DNA of 64,000 nucleotides from Oerskovia jenensis (GCF_016907235.1 NZ_JAFBBO010000001.1:2914001-2978000); one strand, 5' to 3'; counted from the stretch's first letter, positions 51,998 through 60,544 are shown. The notes: a model not told the origin generated them from the letters alone. A program made the numbers and translations.

Positions 51998-53043
51998 ACG
52001 TCACGCCGGCCGGATTCGTCCAGACCGTCACGGGGCCCGTCGCGGCGTCGGACCTGGGGCTGACCCTGCCCCACGAGCACCTGTTCAACGACCTGTCCGG
52101 GGTGCTCGACGCGCCGAGCTACGAGTTCTCCCAGGCCGTGATCCGGGAGCCGGTGTCCGCGTCGGTCGCCTGGGCGCTGCGCCAGGACCCGTACTGCTGC
52201 GCCGACAACATCGCGGACAAGCCGGTCGCGGCCGTCGAGGCGGAGATCCGCAGCTTCGAGGCTCTCGGCGGGCGGACCGTCGTCGACGCGACGTCGAGCG
52301 AGTCGATCGGGCGCAACCCCGAGCGCCTGCTCGACGTGGCTCGCCGCACGGGCCTCAACGTCGTCATGGGGGCGGGCGCCTACCTCGAGAAGTTCGAGGG
52401 CGAGCGCATCACGGTCCAGTCCGTGGAGGCGCAGGCCGCGGCGATCTCGCGCGAGCTGTCCGACGGCGTCGGGGACACGGGCATCCGGCCCGGAGTCATC
52501 GGGGAGATCGGTGTCTCGCCGGACTTCACCGAGGGCGAGCGGGCGTCGCTGCGTGCCTCCGCGCTGGCCCAGCTCGAGCACCCGCACGTCGCGATGCAGA
52601 TCCACCTGCCGGGCTGGCAGCGACGTGCGCACGCGATCCTCGACCTCGTGCTCGACGAGGTGGGGGTCCGGCCGGAGAAGGTCGTGCTGTGCCACATGGA
52701 CCCGTCGGCCGAGGACCCCGAGTACCAGTGGTCGGTCGCGAAGCGGGGGGTCTGGCTCGAGTTCGACATGGTCGGCATGGACATCACCTACCCCAAGGAG
52801 GGCGTCTCGCCCGACCCGCAGACGACCGCGGGCGCGGTGCACCGGTTGATCGACCTGGGGTTCGCGGGGCAGGTGCTCCTGAGCCACGACGTGTTCCTCA
52901 AGCAGATGTGGGTGCAGAACGGCGGCAACGGGTTCGCGTACGTGCCCACGGTCTTCACCGAGATGCTCGCGAAGCGTGGGGTCGAGCGGGACGTGCTGCG
53001 TCGCCTGACGCACGAGAACCCGGCGGCGATGCTCACGGCGTGA
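51994..53043 (+). CDS. Phosphotriesterase-related metal-dependent hydrolase
   Basis: TIM-barrel amidohydrolase of the phosphotriesterase/lactonase group (349 aa). Metal ligands are expected in LPHEHLFND (HxH), GVIGEIGV, MQIHLPGW (His), VLCHMDPSA (His) and LSHDVFLKQ (Asp). Relatives hydrolyse lactones; true phosphotriester activity is usually incidental. In this operon it may open a sugar lactone or split a phosphorylated product. Starts inside the transporter stop. Confidence 0.87.
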   Translation: MNVTPAGFVQTVTGPVAASDLGLTLPHEHLFNDLSGVLDAPSYEFSQAVIREPVSASVAWALRQDPYCCADNIADKPVAAVEAEIRSFEALGGRTVVDATSSESIGRNPERLLDVARRTGLNVVMGAGAYLEKFEGERITVQSVEAQAAAISRELSDGVGDTGIRPGVIGEIGVSPDFTEGERASLRASALAQLEHPHVAMQIHLPGWQRRAHAILDLVLDEVGVRPEKVVLCHMDPSAEDPEYQWSVAKRGVWLEFDMVGMDITYPKEGVSPDPQTTAGAVHRLIDLGFAGQVLLSHDVFLKQMWVQNGGNGFAYVPTVFTEMLAKRGVERDVLRRLTHENPAAMLTA

Positions 53044-53070
53044 CCGTGTGACGGTGTGTGACCGCGAGTT

Positions 53071-53125
53071 AGAACGTGCTGCGCGAGGGAGTGCGCGGTG
53101 CGTTCTGCCTCGCGCAGCACGTTCT
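53071..53125. terminator. Perfect 17-bp-arm palindrome after the catabolic operon
   Basis: AGAACGTGCTGCGCGAG (53071-53087) is exactly inverted at 53109-53125 with a 21-base loop, 28 bases after the operon's last stop codon. It is probably the operon terminator. Confidence 0.75.
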
Positions 53126-53213
53126 GCCTCGGCCCCGTGCTCCGGCCCGACGGCGGGGCGACCGTCGAGCGGTCGGCGCGCCACGTCGTCGGGCCGGTGG
53201 AAGACTCGGGCCC

Positions 53214-53657
53214 ATGCGATTCCGGGCGACGATCCTCCAGAGCGGCAAGACGGCCACCGGCATCCCCGTACCCGACGACGTGGTCGCCGCGCTCGGTGCG
53301 GGCAAGCGCGTCCCGGTGAGGGTCACGCTCGGCGGTCACACCTACCGCAGCTCGGTCGCGCCCTACCGGGGGCAGTTCATGATCGCGCTCAGCGCGGAGA
53401 ACCGGGAAGCGGCCGGGGTGTCGGGCGGGGACGAGGTGGACGTCGAGATCGAGGTCGACGACGCCCCGCGCGAGGTCGCGGTGCCCGACGACCTCGCGGC
53501 GGCCCTCACGGCCGAGGCGCGCGCCGTGTTCGACGCCCTGTCGGTCAGCCGCCGGCGCGCGCTGGTCGAGCCCGTCGAGGCCGCGAGGACCGCCGAGACC
53601 CGGCAGAGGCGCATCGACAAGGCCGTCGCGGCACTGGTGCAGGAGCCGCCGAGGTAG
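53214..53657 (+). CDS. DUF1905/YdeI-like protein
   Basis: Soluble protein of 147 aa. The N-terminal DUF1905 beta-barrel reads MRFRATILQSGKTATGIPVP, VRVTLGGHTYRSSVAPY; the C-terminal helical part (LAAALTAEARAVFDALSVSR...RRIDKAVAAL) is the bacteriocin-protection (OmdA/YdeI) segment. Function in actinobacteria is unknown. ATG chosen by family start; no clear ribosome site. Confidence 0.82.
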   Translation: MRFRATILQSGKTATGIPVPDDVVAALGAGKRVPVRVTLGGHTYRSSVAPYRGQFMIALSAENREAAGVSGGDEVDVEIEVDDAPREVAVPDDLAAALTAEARAVFDALSVSRRRALVEPVEAARTAETRQRRIDKAVAALVQEPPR

Positions 53658-53717
53658 GGCGTGGTGCGCGAGGCGGAGGGTCCTGGCCCTCCGCCCCGCG
53701 CCAGGGCTCGGCGTCCG

Positions 53718-53987
53718 TCAGGACGCGCGGGCCACGAACCGCTTCACGACGCGCTTGGCCTCACGGCCCGCGAACCGCCGTGCGAACACGCTGGCCGCGG
53801 CGGCCGCGGCGGCGAACGTCACGGCGCTGATGACGCTGACCTCGGGGTCGTCCAGGTCCTTGGGTGCGTCGTGCCCCGTGGCCTTGGCCCACACCACGGT
53901 CACGACCTTCTGCGCGACCCAGCCCGCGGCCAGCGTCAGTGCGACGGTCGCGACCTTCTCGGTGAGGGTCTGCTCGTTCTCGGCCAT
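53718..53987 (-). CDS. DUF4235 membrane protein
   Basis: Small protein (89 aa) with two hydrophobic segments (VATVALTLAAGWVAQKVVTVVW is split by the helix turn; AVTFAAAAAAASVFARRF) and a basic C terminus. Matches the uncharacterised actinobacterial DUF4235. The ATG at 53987 has GGAGG about six bases upstream. A second, more divergent member lies at 58609. Confidence 0.8.
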   Translation of the reverse strand: MAENEQTLTEKVATVALTLAAGWVAQKVVTVVWAKATGHDAPKDLDDPEVSVISAVTFAAAAAAASVFARRFAGREAKRVVKRFVARAS

Positions 53988-54165
53988 GTGTTTTCCTCCG
54001 GTGAGGGTGAGGCGGGCGGGGCGGTGCCGCCGGCGTGCACGCAGGCCCGACGGCGGAGCTCACGTCCCACCGTAGCCGTCGCCCGGGGCGCGGCGCGCCC
54101 CGGGCGACGTCACACGCCGGAGCCCTGCCTGCGCCGTCGGGCCGCGGTGTAAAGTCGCAGGTGAA

Positions 54166-54274
54166 CGACAGGGGAGCGCCGTCCGCCCGGAGACAACGGG
54201 CGACGGGCGCTGAGAGTGCGGACCACCGCAGACCCTCGAACCTGATCCGGTTAGCACCGGTGGAGGAAGTCGGG
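54166..54274 (+). promoter_or_regulatory. TPP (thiamine pyrophosphate) riboswitch
   Basis: RNA sensor for thiamine pyrophosphate. The conserved core is complete: GGGGAGC, then GCTGAGAGTGCGG, ACCGCAGACCCTCGAACC, TGATCCGGTTAGCACCGG and GGAGGAAGTC. A -10-like TAAAGT lies just upstream (54150-54155). It precedes a thiamine ABC importer, so thiamine surplus should switch the importer off. Confidence 0.96.
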
Positions 54275-54283
54275 CTTCTCATA

Positions 54284-54337
54284 CCTCGCTCACGGGACCA
54301 TCCGTGCGCGAGGCCCCTCCTGTGACGTCCAAGGAGG
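54284..54337 (+). promoter_or_regulatory. Riboswitch expression platform: hairpin plus ribosome-site sequestering stem
   Basis: After the aptamer, CCTCGC-T-CACGG and CCGTG-C-GCGAGG (54284-54295 and 54302-54313) form an 11-bp stem with one mismatch. Next, CCTCC (54316-54320) can pair with GGAGG (54333-54337), the Shine-Dalgarno of the importer gene. This suggests control at translation initiation. Confidence 0.6.
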
Positions 54338-54341
54338 ACAC

Positions 54342-55433
54342 GTGAACACCATCAGTACCCGCCGCAGCCCCGCCCACAGGATCGGCCTCGGGCTCGTCGG
54401 CGGGATCGGCGTCCTGGCCCTCGCGGCGTGCGCCGGCACGACCGACAGCGGCTCGGGGGACGGCTCGTCGAGCGCCGCGAACGGCACCGTCACCCTCGTC
54501 ACGCACGACTCGTTCGCGGTGAGCGACGACGTGCTCGCGGCGTTCGAGAAGGAGTCGGGGCTGACCGTCGAGCAGGTCGCCCCCGGTGACGGCGGGGCCC
54601 TCGTCAACCAGCTCGTCCTGACCAAGGACGCGCCGCTGGGCGACGTCGTGTTCGGGATCGACAACTCGTTCGCGACACGCGCGATCGACGAGGGCGTGCT
54701 CGAGCCCTACACGCCCGCGGGCCTGGCCGACTCGGCCGCGCAGTACGCGATCGGCGACGGAGCGCTGACCCCCGTGGACCTGGGCGACGTGTGCGTCAAC
54801 GTCGACCACGCCTGGTTCGCCGACAAGGGCCTCGCCGAGCCCGTGACCCTCGACGACCTCACGAAGCCCGAGTACAAGGACCTGCTCGTCGTGACCAACC
54901 CCGCGACCTCCTCGCCCGGGCTGTCGTTCCTGCTCGCGACCGTCGGCGCCTACGGCGAGAACGGCTGGGAAGGCTACTGGGACGAGCTCAAGGACAACGG
55001 CGTCAAGGTCGTCGACGGCTGGTCCGACGCGTACTCGGTCGACTTCTCCGGCTCCGAGGGCAAGGGCCCGCGGCCCCTCGCGCTGTCCTACTCGACCTCC
55101 CCGGCGTTCACCGTCTCGGAGGACGGGACCTCGACCAGCACGGGCGCGCTGCTCGACACGTGCTTCCGCCAGGTCGAGTACGCAGGGGTGCTCGCCGGGG
55201 CCGAGAACCCCGAAGGCGCCAAGAAGCTCGTCGACTTCCTCGTGAGCGACGCGTTCCAGGCCGACATCGCCGACACCATGTACATGTACCCCGCGAACTC
55301 GGACGTCGCGCTGCCCGAGGGGTGGGCCGAGTTCGCACCGCTGTCCCCGGAGCCGTTCGAGGTCGCCCCCGCCGACATCACCGCGCACCGCGACGAGTGG
55401 ATCAAGGCGTGGACGTCGACGGTGATCGGCTGA
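54342..55433 (+). CDS. thiB: Thiamine ABC transporter substrate-binding lipoprotein ThiB
   Basis: Surface lipoprotein that binds thiamine or its phosphates (363 aa). Signal peptide with lipobox VLALAAC, then the ThiB-type fold: TVTLVTHDSFAVSDDVLAAF, DVVFGIDNSFATRA, VDLGDVCVNVDHAWF, LLVVTNPATSSPGLSFLLAT. GTG at 54342 has AAGGAGG. It is directly under the TPP riboswitch and opens thiBPQ. Confidence 0.94.
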   Translation: MNTISTRRSPAHRIGLGLVGGIGVLALAACAGTTDSGSGDGSSSAANGTVTLVTHDSFAVSDDVLAAFEKESGLTVEQVAPGDGGALVNQLVLTKDAPLGDVVFGIDNSFATRAIDEGVLEPYTPAGLADSAAQYAIGDGALTPVDLGDVCVNVDHAWFADKGLAEPVTLDDLTKPEYKDLLVVTNPATSSPGLSFLLATVGAYGENGWEGYWDELKDNGVKVVDGWSDAYSVDFSGSEGKGPRPLALSYSTSPAFTVSEDGTSTSTGALLDTCFRQVEYAGVLAGAENPEGAKKLVDFLVSDAFQADIADTMYMYPANSDVALPEGWAEFAPLSPEPFEVAPADITAHRDEWIKAWTSTVIG

Positions 55434-55435
55434 GC

Positions 55436-57136
55436 ATGACGCCCATGAGCCGGGACCTGGCACCCGGCGTACGGCGCGGCGGGCGGGTCCTCCTGTGGGG
55501 GCTCGCCGCCGGGCTGCCGCTGCTGTTCCTCGGGGTGTTCTTCGCGTGGCCCGTGGCGACGCTGATCGCGCGCGGGTTCGTGACCGATGGCTCCCTCGAC
55601 CTCTCCGGCTTCGCCGAGGTGTTCTCCGAGCCGCGGACCTGGCGCATCATCGGGCTCACGCTGTGGCAGGGCGTGCTCGGGACCGTGCTCTCGGTGCTGC
55701 TCGGCGTCCCCGGCGCGTACGTGCTGTACCGGTGCCGGTTCCGGGGGCGCACGTTCCTGCGGGCCTTCGTGACCGTGCCGTTCGTGCTGCCGACCGTCGT
55801 GGTCGGCGTCGCGTTCCGGTCGCTGCTCGTCGAGGGCGGGCTGCTCGGGTTCCTGCGGCTCGACGGCACGTTCGGGGCGATCGTGCTGGCGCTCGTGTTC
55901 TTCAACTACTCGGTCGTGGTCCGCACGGTCGGCGGGCTGTGGGAGCACCTCGACCCGCGCGCGGAGGAGGCGGCCCGCGCGCTCGGCGCCTCGCCGTGGC
56001 GCGCGTTCCGCTCGGTGACGCTGCCGTCCCTGGCCCCGGCCATCGCGTCCGCGGCGTCGATCGTGTTCCTGTTCTGCGCCACGGCGTTCGGGGTCGTGCT
56101 CGTCCTGGGCGGCATCCAGTACGGGACCATCGAGACCGAGATCTGGATCCAGACCACCCAGTTCCTCGACCTGCGCACCGCGGCCGTGCTGTCCGTGGTG
56201 CAGCTCGTGGTCGTCGTGATCGCGCTGAGCGTCGCGAACCGGACCCGCTCCCGGCGCGATCGCGCGCTCAACCTGTCCGCGGCGACGTCCGCCGCCCGAC
56301 CGTTGCGCCTGCGCGCGGACGCCGTCCCGCTCGTGGTGACCGCCGTCGTCGTGCTCGGCCTGATCGCCCTGCCGCTCGTCAACCTGCTCGTCCGGTCCTT
56401 CCAGACCCCCGCCGGGTGGAGCCTCGCGAACTACGCGAACCTCGGCACGACCGGCGGACGCAACGCCCTGACCGTGACCGTGTGGGAGGCGGCCGCCAAC
56501 TCGCTGCGGACCGCGGCGGTCGCGACGCTCATCGCGGTCGTGATCGGTGGGCTCGTGGCGCTCGTCGTCTCGCGGCGCCCGCGGTCCCGCACGGGGCGGC
56601 GCGCGATCGGCGCGCTCGACTCGGTCTTCATGCTCCCGCTCGGGGTCTCGGCCGTCACGGTCGGGTTCGGCTTCCTCATCACGCTCGACAAGCCGCTCGG
56701 CCTCGACGTGGACCTGCGGACCTCGGGCCTGCTCGTGCCGATCGCGCAGGCCGTCGTCGCGATCCCGCTCGTCGTGCGCACGGTGCTGCCCGTGCTGCGC
56801 GCGATCGACCCGCGTCTGCGCGAGGCCGCCGCGACCCTCGGCGCGTCGCCCGCGCGCGTGTTCGCCGCGGTCGACGGGCCCATCGCGGCCCGGTCGCTGG
56901 GCCTCGCGGTCGGGTTCGCGTTCGCGGTCTCGCTGGGGGAGTTCGGGGCGACGTCGTTCCTGGCCCGCCCCGACACCGCGACCCTCCCGGTCGTGATCTT
57001 CCGGCTCATCGGGCGGCCCGGCGCGGAGAACTACGGCATGGCGCTCGCCGCGAGCGTGGTCCTCGCGGTCCTGACAGCAACGGTCATGATGGTGGCGGAG
57101 CGCCTGCGCGGCGACCGCTCGGCAGGAGAGTTCTGA
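55436..57136 (+). CDS. thiP: Thiamine ABC transporter permease ThiP
   Basis: Fused two-domain permease (566 aa), each half with about six helices and an EAA loop: EEAARALGASPWRAFRSVTL in the first, REAAATLGASPARVFAAVDG in the second. Length and duplication are typical of ThiP. The ATG at 55436 is two bases after the thiB stop; a second ATG follows four codons later. Stop overlaps the ATPase start. Confidence 0.93.
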   Translation: MTPMSRDLAPGVRRGGRVLLWGLAAGLPLLFLGVFFAWPVATLIARGFVTDGSLDLSGFAEVFSEPRTWRIIGLTLWQGVLGTVLSVLLGVPGAYVLYRCRFRGRTFLRAFVTVPFVLPTVVVGVAFRSLLVEGGLLGFLRLDGTFGAIVLALVFFNYSVVVRTVGGLWEHLDPRAEEAARALGASPWRAFRSVTLPSLAPAIASAASIVFLFCATAFGVVLVLGGIQYGTIETEIWIQTTQFLDLRTAAVLSVVQLVVVVIALSVANRTRSRRDRALNLSAATSAARPLRLRADAVPLVVTAVVVLGLIALPLVNLLVRSFQTPAGWSLANYANLGTTGGRNALTVTVWEAAANSLRTAAVATLIAVVIGGLVALVVSRRPRSRTGRRAIGALDSVFMLPLGVSAVTVGFGFLITLDKPLGLDVDLRTSGLLVPIAQAVVAIPLVVRTVLPVLRAIDPRLREAAATLGASPARVFAAVDGPIAARSLGLAVGFAFAVSLGEFGATSFLARPDTATLPVVIFRLIGRPGAENYGMALAASVVLAVLTATVMMVAERLRGDRSAGEF

Positions 57137-58389
57137 TGGACGGAGCCCAGGTGGTGGAGCGAGCAGGAGCCCGTGGCGGTCGGCCCGGGCCGCGGGACGT
57201 GCCCGGTGCGCTCGGCCCTGCCGACGTGACGGTGGGCCGCGGGCTCGCGGTGCGCGACGTCGTCGTGCGCTATGCGGACCCCGCGTCCGGCAAGGGGCCC
57301 GGGACGACGGCCGTGTGCGGCGTGAGCCTCGACCTCGCCCCGGGCGAGGTGCTCGCGCTGCTCGGGCCCAGCGGCTGCGGCAAGTCGAGCCTGCTGCGCG
57401 CTGTCGCGGGGCTCGAGCCGGTGGCCGCCGGGTCCGTGTCCTGGGGCGGGCGCGATCTCGCGGGCGTGCCCGTGCACCGGCGCGGGTTCGGCCTCATGTT
57501 CCAGGAGGGGCAGCTCTTCCCGCACCGGGACGTCGCGGGGAACGTGGCCTTCGGGCTGCGGATGGCGGGGGTGCGCCGGACCGCGGCGAGCGACCGCGTG
57601 GCCGAGCTGCTCGAGCTCGTCGGGCTCGCAGGGTATGCGCAGCGGCCCGTCGCGACGCTCAGCGGCGGGGAGCGCCAGCGGGTCGCGCTCGCGCGTGCGC
57701 TCGCCCCGGAGCCGCAGCTCCTGCTGCTCGACGAGCCGCTCTCGGCGCTCGACCGCGGGCTGCGCGACCGCCTCGCGGGCGACCTGCGGGCCGCGCTCGT
57801 CACGACCGGGACCACCGCGCTGTTCGTCACGCACGACCACGACGAGGCGTTCACCGTGGCCGACCGCGTGGCCGTCATGGACGCCGGTCGGTTGCTCCAG
57901 GTCGCGGCCCCCGAGGACCTGTGGCGCGCGCCGGCCTCACGGCGGGTCGCGGAATTCCTGGGCTACCAGGCGTTCGTGCCGCTGCGTGCCGTCCCCGCCG
58001 AGCTGTCAGAACGAGCGAGGAGTGGAGTGCTCGCTGATTCTGACAACTCGGCGGGGGCGGGCGCACTGCTCGCGATCGGCCCGACGGGGCTCGTGCTCGC
58101 CGCCCACGTGTCAGAACCAGCGATGGGTGGAGTGCTCGCTGGTTCTGACAGGTCAGCGGGGTGGACGGGCACCGTCGTGCGCAGCGCCTTCCGGCGGGGA
58201 CGCACCGAGGTCACGGTCGACGTGGACCTCGGTGCGGGGACGCAGCGCGTCGTCGCGCTCGGCTCTCCGCCGGGCGGCGCCACGACTCCCACGCCCGACG
58301 GCGTCGCGCACCACCCGCTCGCACCCGCACCGGGAGAGCAGGTCCGGGTCGTGCTCGACCGTGCGGGCTGCGCGGTCGTCCCGGGCTGA
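57136..58389 (+). CDS. thiQ: Thiamine ABC transporter ATP-binding protein with palindromes in its C terminus
   Basis: ATPase of the thiamine importer (417 aa, longer than the usual 230-350). It has Walker A GPSGCGKSS, Q-loop LMFQEGQLFPHRD, signature TLSGGERQRVALARAL, Walker B LLLLDEPLSALD and switch THDHDEAF. After GYQAFVPLRAVPAE, the TOBE-like C-terminal part is interrupted twice by family C palindromes read in frame, giving LSERARSGVLADSDNSAG and VSEPAMGGVLAGSDRSAG. Both insertions keep the frame and encode no stop. The ATG overlaps the thiP stop. Confidence 0.9.
   Translation: MDGAQVVERAGARGGRPGPRDVPGALGPADVTVGRGLAVRDVVVRYADPASGKGPGTTAVCGVSLDLAPGEVLALLGPSGCGKSSLLRAVAGLEPVAAGSVSWGGRDLAGVPVHRRGFGLMFQEGQLFPHRDVAGNVAFGLRMAGVRRTAASDRVAELLELVGLAGYAQRPVATLSGGERQRVALARALAPEPQLLLLDEPLSALDRGLRDRLAGDLRAALVTTGTTALFVTHDHDEAFTVADRVAVMDAGRLLQVAAPEDLWRAPASRRVAEFLGYQAFVPLRAVPAELSERARSGVLADSDNSAGAGALLAIGPTGLVLAAHVSEPAMGGVLAGSDRSAGWTGTVVRSAFRRGRTEVTVDVDLGAGTQRVVALGSPPGGATTPTPDGVAHHPLAPAPGEQVRVVLDRAGCAVVPG
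58004..58045. repeat. Palindrome family C, copy 4, inside thiQ
   Basis: TGTCAGAACGAGCG (58004-58017) and CGCTGATTCTGACA (58032-58045), one mismatch, 14-base loop, the same loop length as the copies at 21192 and 23666. It is translated within the thiQ reading frame. Confidence 0.85.
58109..58150. repeat. Palindrome family C, copy 5, inside thiQ
   Basis: TGTCAGAACCAGCG (58109-58122) and CGCTGGTTCTGACA (58137-58150) pair perfectly, with a 14-base loop. It lies 105 bp (35 codons) after copy 4 and in the same reading phase. Confidence 0.85.
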
Positions 58390-58461
58390 GCCCGGGCGCC
58401 GTGGCCGAGAGGTGACCTGCGGACTCATGATCCGTCGGTCGGTCATGTGGTTGGCGTCGCT

Positions 58462-58517
58462 CGAGCATGCGGTGGGCGTTCGGAAGGACGCCCATACCGA
58501 CGTCGACCGCATGCTCG
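58462..58517. repeat. Palindrome family D, copy 2
   Basis: CGAGCATGCGGT (58462-58473) is exactly inverted at 58506-58517, and GGGCG/GTCG parts of the longer arm seen at 15430-15486 are recognisable. It lies after thiQ in a 219-bp gap that otherwise holds the promoter of the next gene. Confidence 0.65.
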
Positions 58518-58608
58518 CCGCCAGGAGGGAACCGAGGATGCCGTGGGTTCCCAGGGTGCCGGTGGTGCCCGCCCTGCGACCGACCGGCTCCCGCGTTAGC
58601 GTCGAACG

Positions 58609-58935
58609 ATGACGAAGACCACGAGCGACCACGTGTCCGAGCGCACCGAGGAGCACGGCGGCAAGGCCGCGAAGATCCTGTACCGGCCGTTCGGGCTGGC
58701 GAGCTCGATCATCGGTGGACTGATCGCCGGCCAGGTGTTCAAGCAGGTCTACAAGCGCGTCTCCCCGGGCCACCGCAAGGACGCCCCCACGCCGCTGCAG
58801 TCCGAGTACCCGCTGCGCGAGATCCTCATCGCCTCGCTCATCCAGGGAGCGGTGTTCTCCGGGGTCAAGGCGCTCATCGACCGCGGCGGGGCGCGTGTCT
58901 TCCAGAAGTGGACGGGGGAGTGGCCGGGCGACTGA
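58609..58935 (+). CDS. DUF4235 family protein
   Basis: Protein of 108 aa with YRPFGLASSIIGGLIAGQVFK and LIASLIQGAVFSGVKALIDR, two amphipathic-to-hydrophobic segments typical of DUF4235, and a polar N terminus. Function unknown. The ATG has no ribosome site and follows TAGCGT by exactly six bases (leaderless candidate). It is more divergent from the other DUF4235 protein in the window than simple recent duplication would give. Confidence 0.8.
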   Translation: MTKTTSDHVSERTEEHGGKAAKILYRPFGLASSIIGGLIAGQVFKQVYKRVSPGHRKDAPTPLQSEYPLREILIASLIQGAVFSGVKALIDRGGARVFQKWTGEWPGD

Positions 58936-59017
58936 TGTCTCGGGAGGGGCATGGCGGCGGTGGGCGAACCAGACAATCGGGTGGCGCTCGACGGCACCGG
59001 GCGCGGACACTGCACGG

Positions 59018-59644
59018 ATGATCACTCTGCGTCCCGTCCTCGAGGTCCCCCGTGACGAGGGGTTCTCTCTGTGGCCGGTCGCGGAGACCGGGTGGTTCCT
59101 GCCTCTCGACGGGTCGATCAGTCAGGCGGAGATCGGGTCGGCGGTGATGGCCGTCGCGAAGACGTGCTCGCCGCGGACCACGGAGGGCTCGCAGCCCCCG
59201 GCCGGAGACCAGGTCGAGACCTTTCTCCACGGCATGCTCACGGCCCAGCGGGTGTCGGCGTTCGGAGGCTTGAGCCTCGAGGATTCCGTGACAGGCGCGT
59301 CGGTGGATCCCGGCTGCTGCGTCGCGCTGGGCGAGTGGCGGGGCTGGTACGGACTGCTGGACGGGACGGGTGCCTACCTGGGGCACAGTCCTTCCCCCGG
59401 GAGCGAGCTCGTCGACGACGTCGTCCGGATGACGGCGGACACGGAGGAGGCCGACAGCCCCACGATCGAGGTTCCGGTGGCCGACCTCCGTCGCCTGCTG
59501 GCCGGCGTCGAGCGGGACCTGACCGACTTCGTGGGGGCGGTCTCCGACTGGGCCGCGCGCTGCGCGCCGAGCCGGGCGTCCGACCTCGCCACGGTGTTCG
59601 CCCGCGCCCTGGACGTGGGGGTCTCGGAGCCGCCCCCGTCCTGA
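59018..59644 (+). CDS. Hypothetical protein
   Basis: Soluble protein of 208 aa that I do not recognise. It begins MITLRPVLEVPRDEGFSLWP, has a central Gly/Trp-rich stretch (CVALGEWRGWYGLLDGTGAY) and a helical C terminus (LRRLLAGVERDLTDFVGAVSDW). No signal peptide. The start was chosen at the first ATG of the well-biased frame; an upstream GTG extension would overlap the DUF4235 gene. Composition resembles small immunity-type proteins, but this is only an impression. Confidence 0.55.
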   Translation: MITLRPVLEVPRDEGFSLWPVAETGWFLPLDGSISQAEIGSAVMAVAKTCSPRTTEGSQPPAGDQVETFLHGMLTAQRVSAFGGLSLEDSVTGASVDPGCCVALGEWRGWYGLLDGTGAYLGHSPSPGSELVDDVVRMTADTEEADSPTIEVPVADLRRLLAGVERDLTDFVGAVSDWAARCAPSRASDLATVFARALDVGVSEPPPS

Positions 59645-59786
59645 CCGCGCGCACGGCCCGACGGCGTCGCGCACCTGCGCGCGCCGCGAGCCCCGTCGCG
59701 TGCCACGGTGGGACCAGGGGACCGATGATTTCGCGGCCCGGTCCTGGTCCAACCGTCGTACCGGCAGACTCCCGAAGGGACCCATC

Positions 59787-60407
59787 ATGGCCAAGCTCGT
59801 CTCGACCCTGTTCATCTCGCTCGACGGCGTGGCCGAGATCGACCCGGCCTGGCACTTCCCCTACTTCGACGAGCACATGGGCGCCGCGGTCGACGAGGAC
59901 TACTCGGGCGTCGACACCCTGCTCCTGGGGCGCGTCACGTACGACAGCTTCGCGGGGGCCTGGCCCGGTCGCGAGGAGGCCGGCGAGGAGGACGCGGTGT
60001 TCGCGAAGCGGCTGGGCGACGTGCGCAAGGTCGTCGCGACCCGCGGCGACGCGGACCTCGGTTGGCGCAACACCGAGCGGATCGACGGGGACCTGGTCGA
60101 GGCCGTGACGACGCTCAAGGAGACCCCGGGGATCGCGAAGGTCCTCGTCGCGGGGTCTCTCTCGGTGGTCCGGCAGCTCCTCGCCGCCGGGCTCGTGGAC
60201 GAGCTGAGCCTCCTGGTCCACCCCGTCGCGGCCCGCAAGGGCGAGCGGCTCTTCGACGAGGGCGAACCGGTCTACCCCTTGCACCTGCTGCGCTCCGAGG
60301 TGTTCCCCACGGGGGTCGTGCACCTGGTCTACGGGCCGAGCGAACTGCCCGGGAGCGAGGACTACGAGGACGTGAAGGACAAGGTACCGGGCGGCGCCGA
60401 GGGCTGA
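59787..60407 (+). CDS. Dihydrofolate reductase/RibD C-terminal-like protein
   Basis: Second member of the RibD C-terminal superfamily in the window (206 aa). It has LVSTLFISLDGVAEIDPAW, LLLGRVTYDSFAGAWPG, VLVAGSLSVVRQLLAAGLVD and the end RLFDEGEPVYPLHLLRSE. GAAGGGA lies seven bases before the ATG. Substrate unknown. It differs clearly from the one at 8572. Confidence 0.83.
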   Translation: MAKLVSTLFISLDGVAEIDPAWHFPYFDEHMGAAVDEDYSGVDTLLLGRVTYDSFAGAWPGREEAGEEDAVFAKRLGDVRKVVATRGDADLGWRNTERIDGDLVEAVTTLKETPGIAKVLVAGSLSVVRQLLAAGLVDELSLLVHPVAARKGERLFDEGEPVYPLHLLRSEVFPTGVVHLVYGPSELPGSEDYEDVKDKVPGGAEG

Positions 60408-60544
60408 CCGCGGGGGTGGCCGTGGTGGCCGGGCTGAGGGCCCTCCCGGGGTGCGGCGGCTCCGGCAACGTGTGAGGTGTCCGGGCCTCGCTCGCGGCCG
60501 CGTCCCGACCGGACAACTCCCGACCGTATGGTTGGATTTGACCG

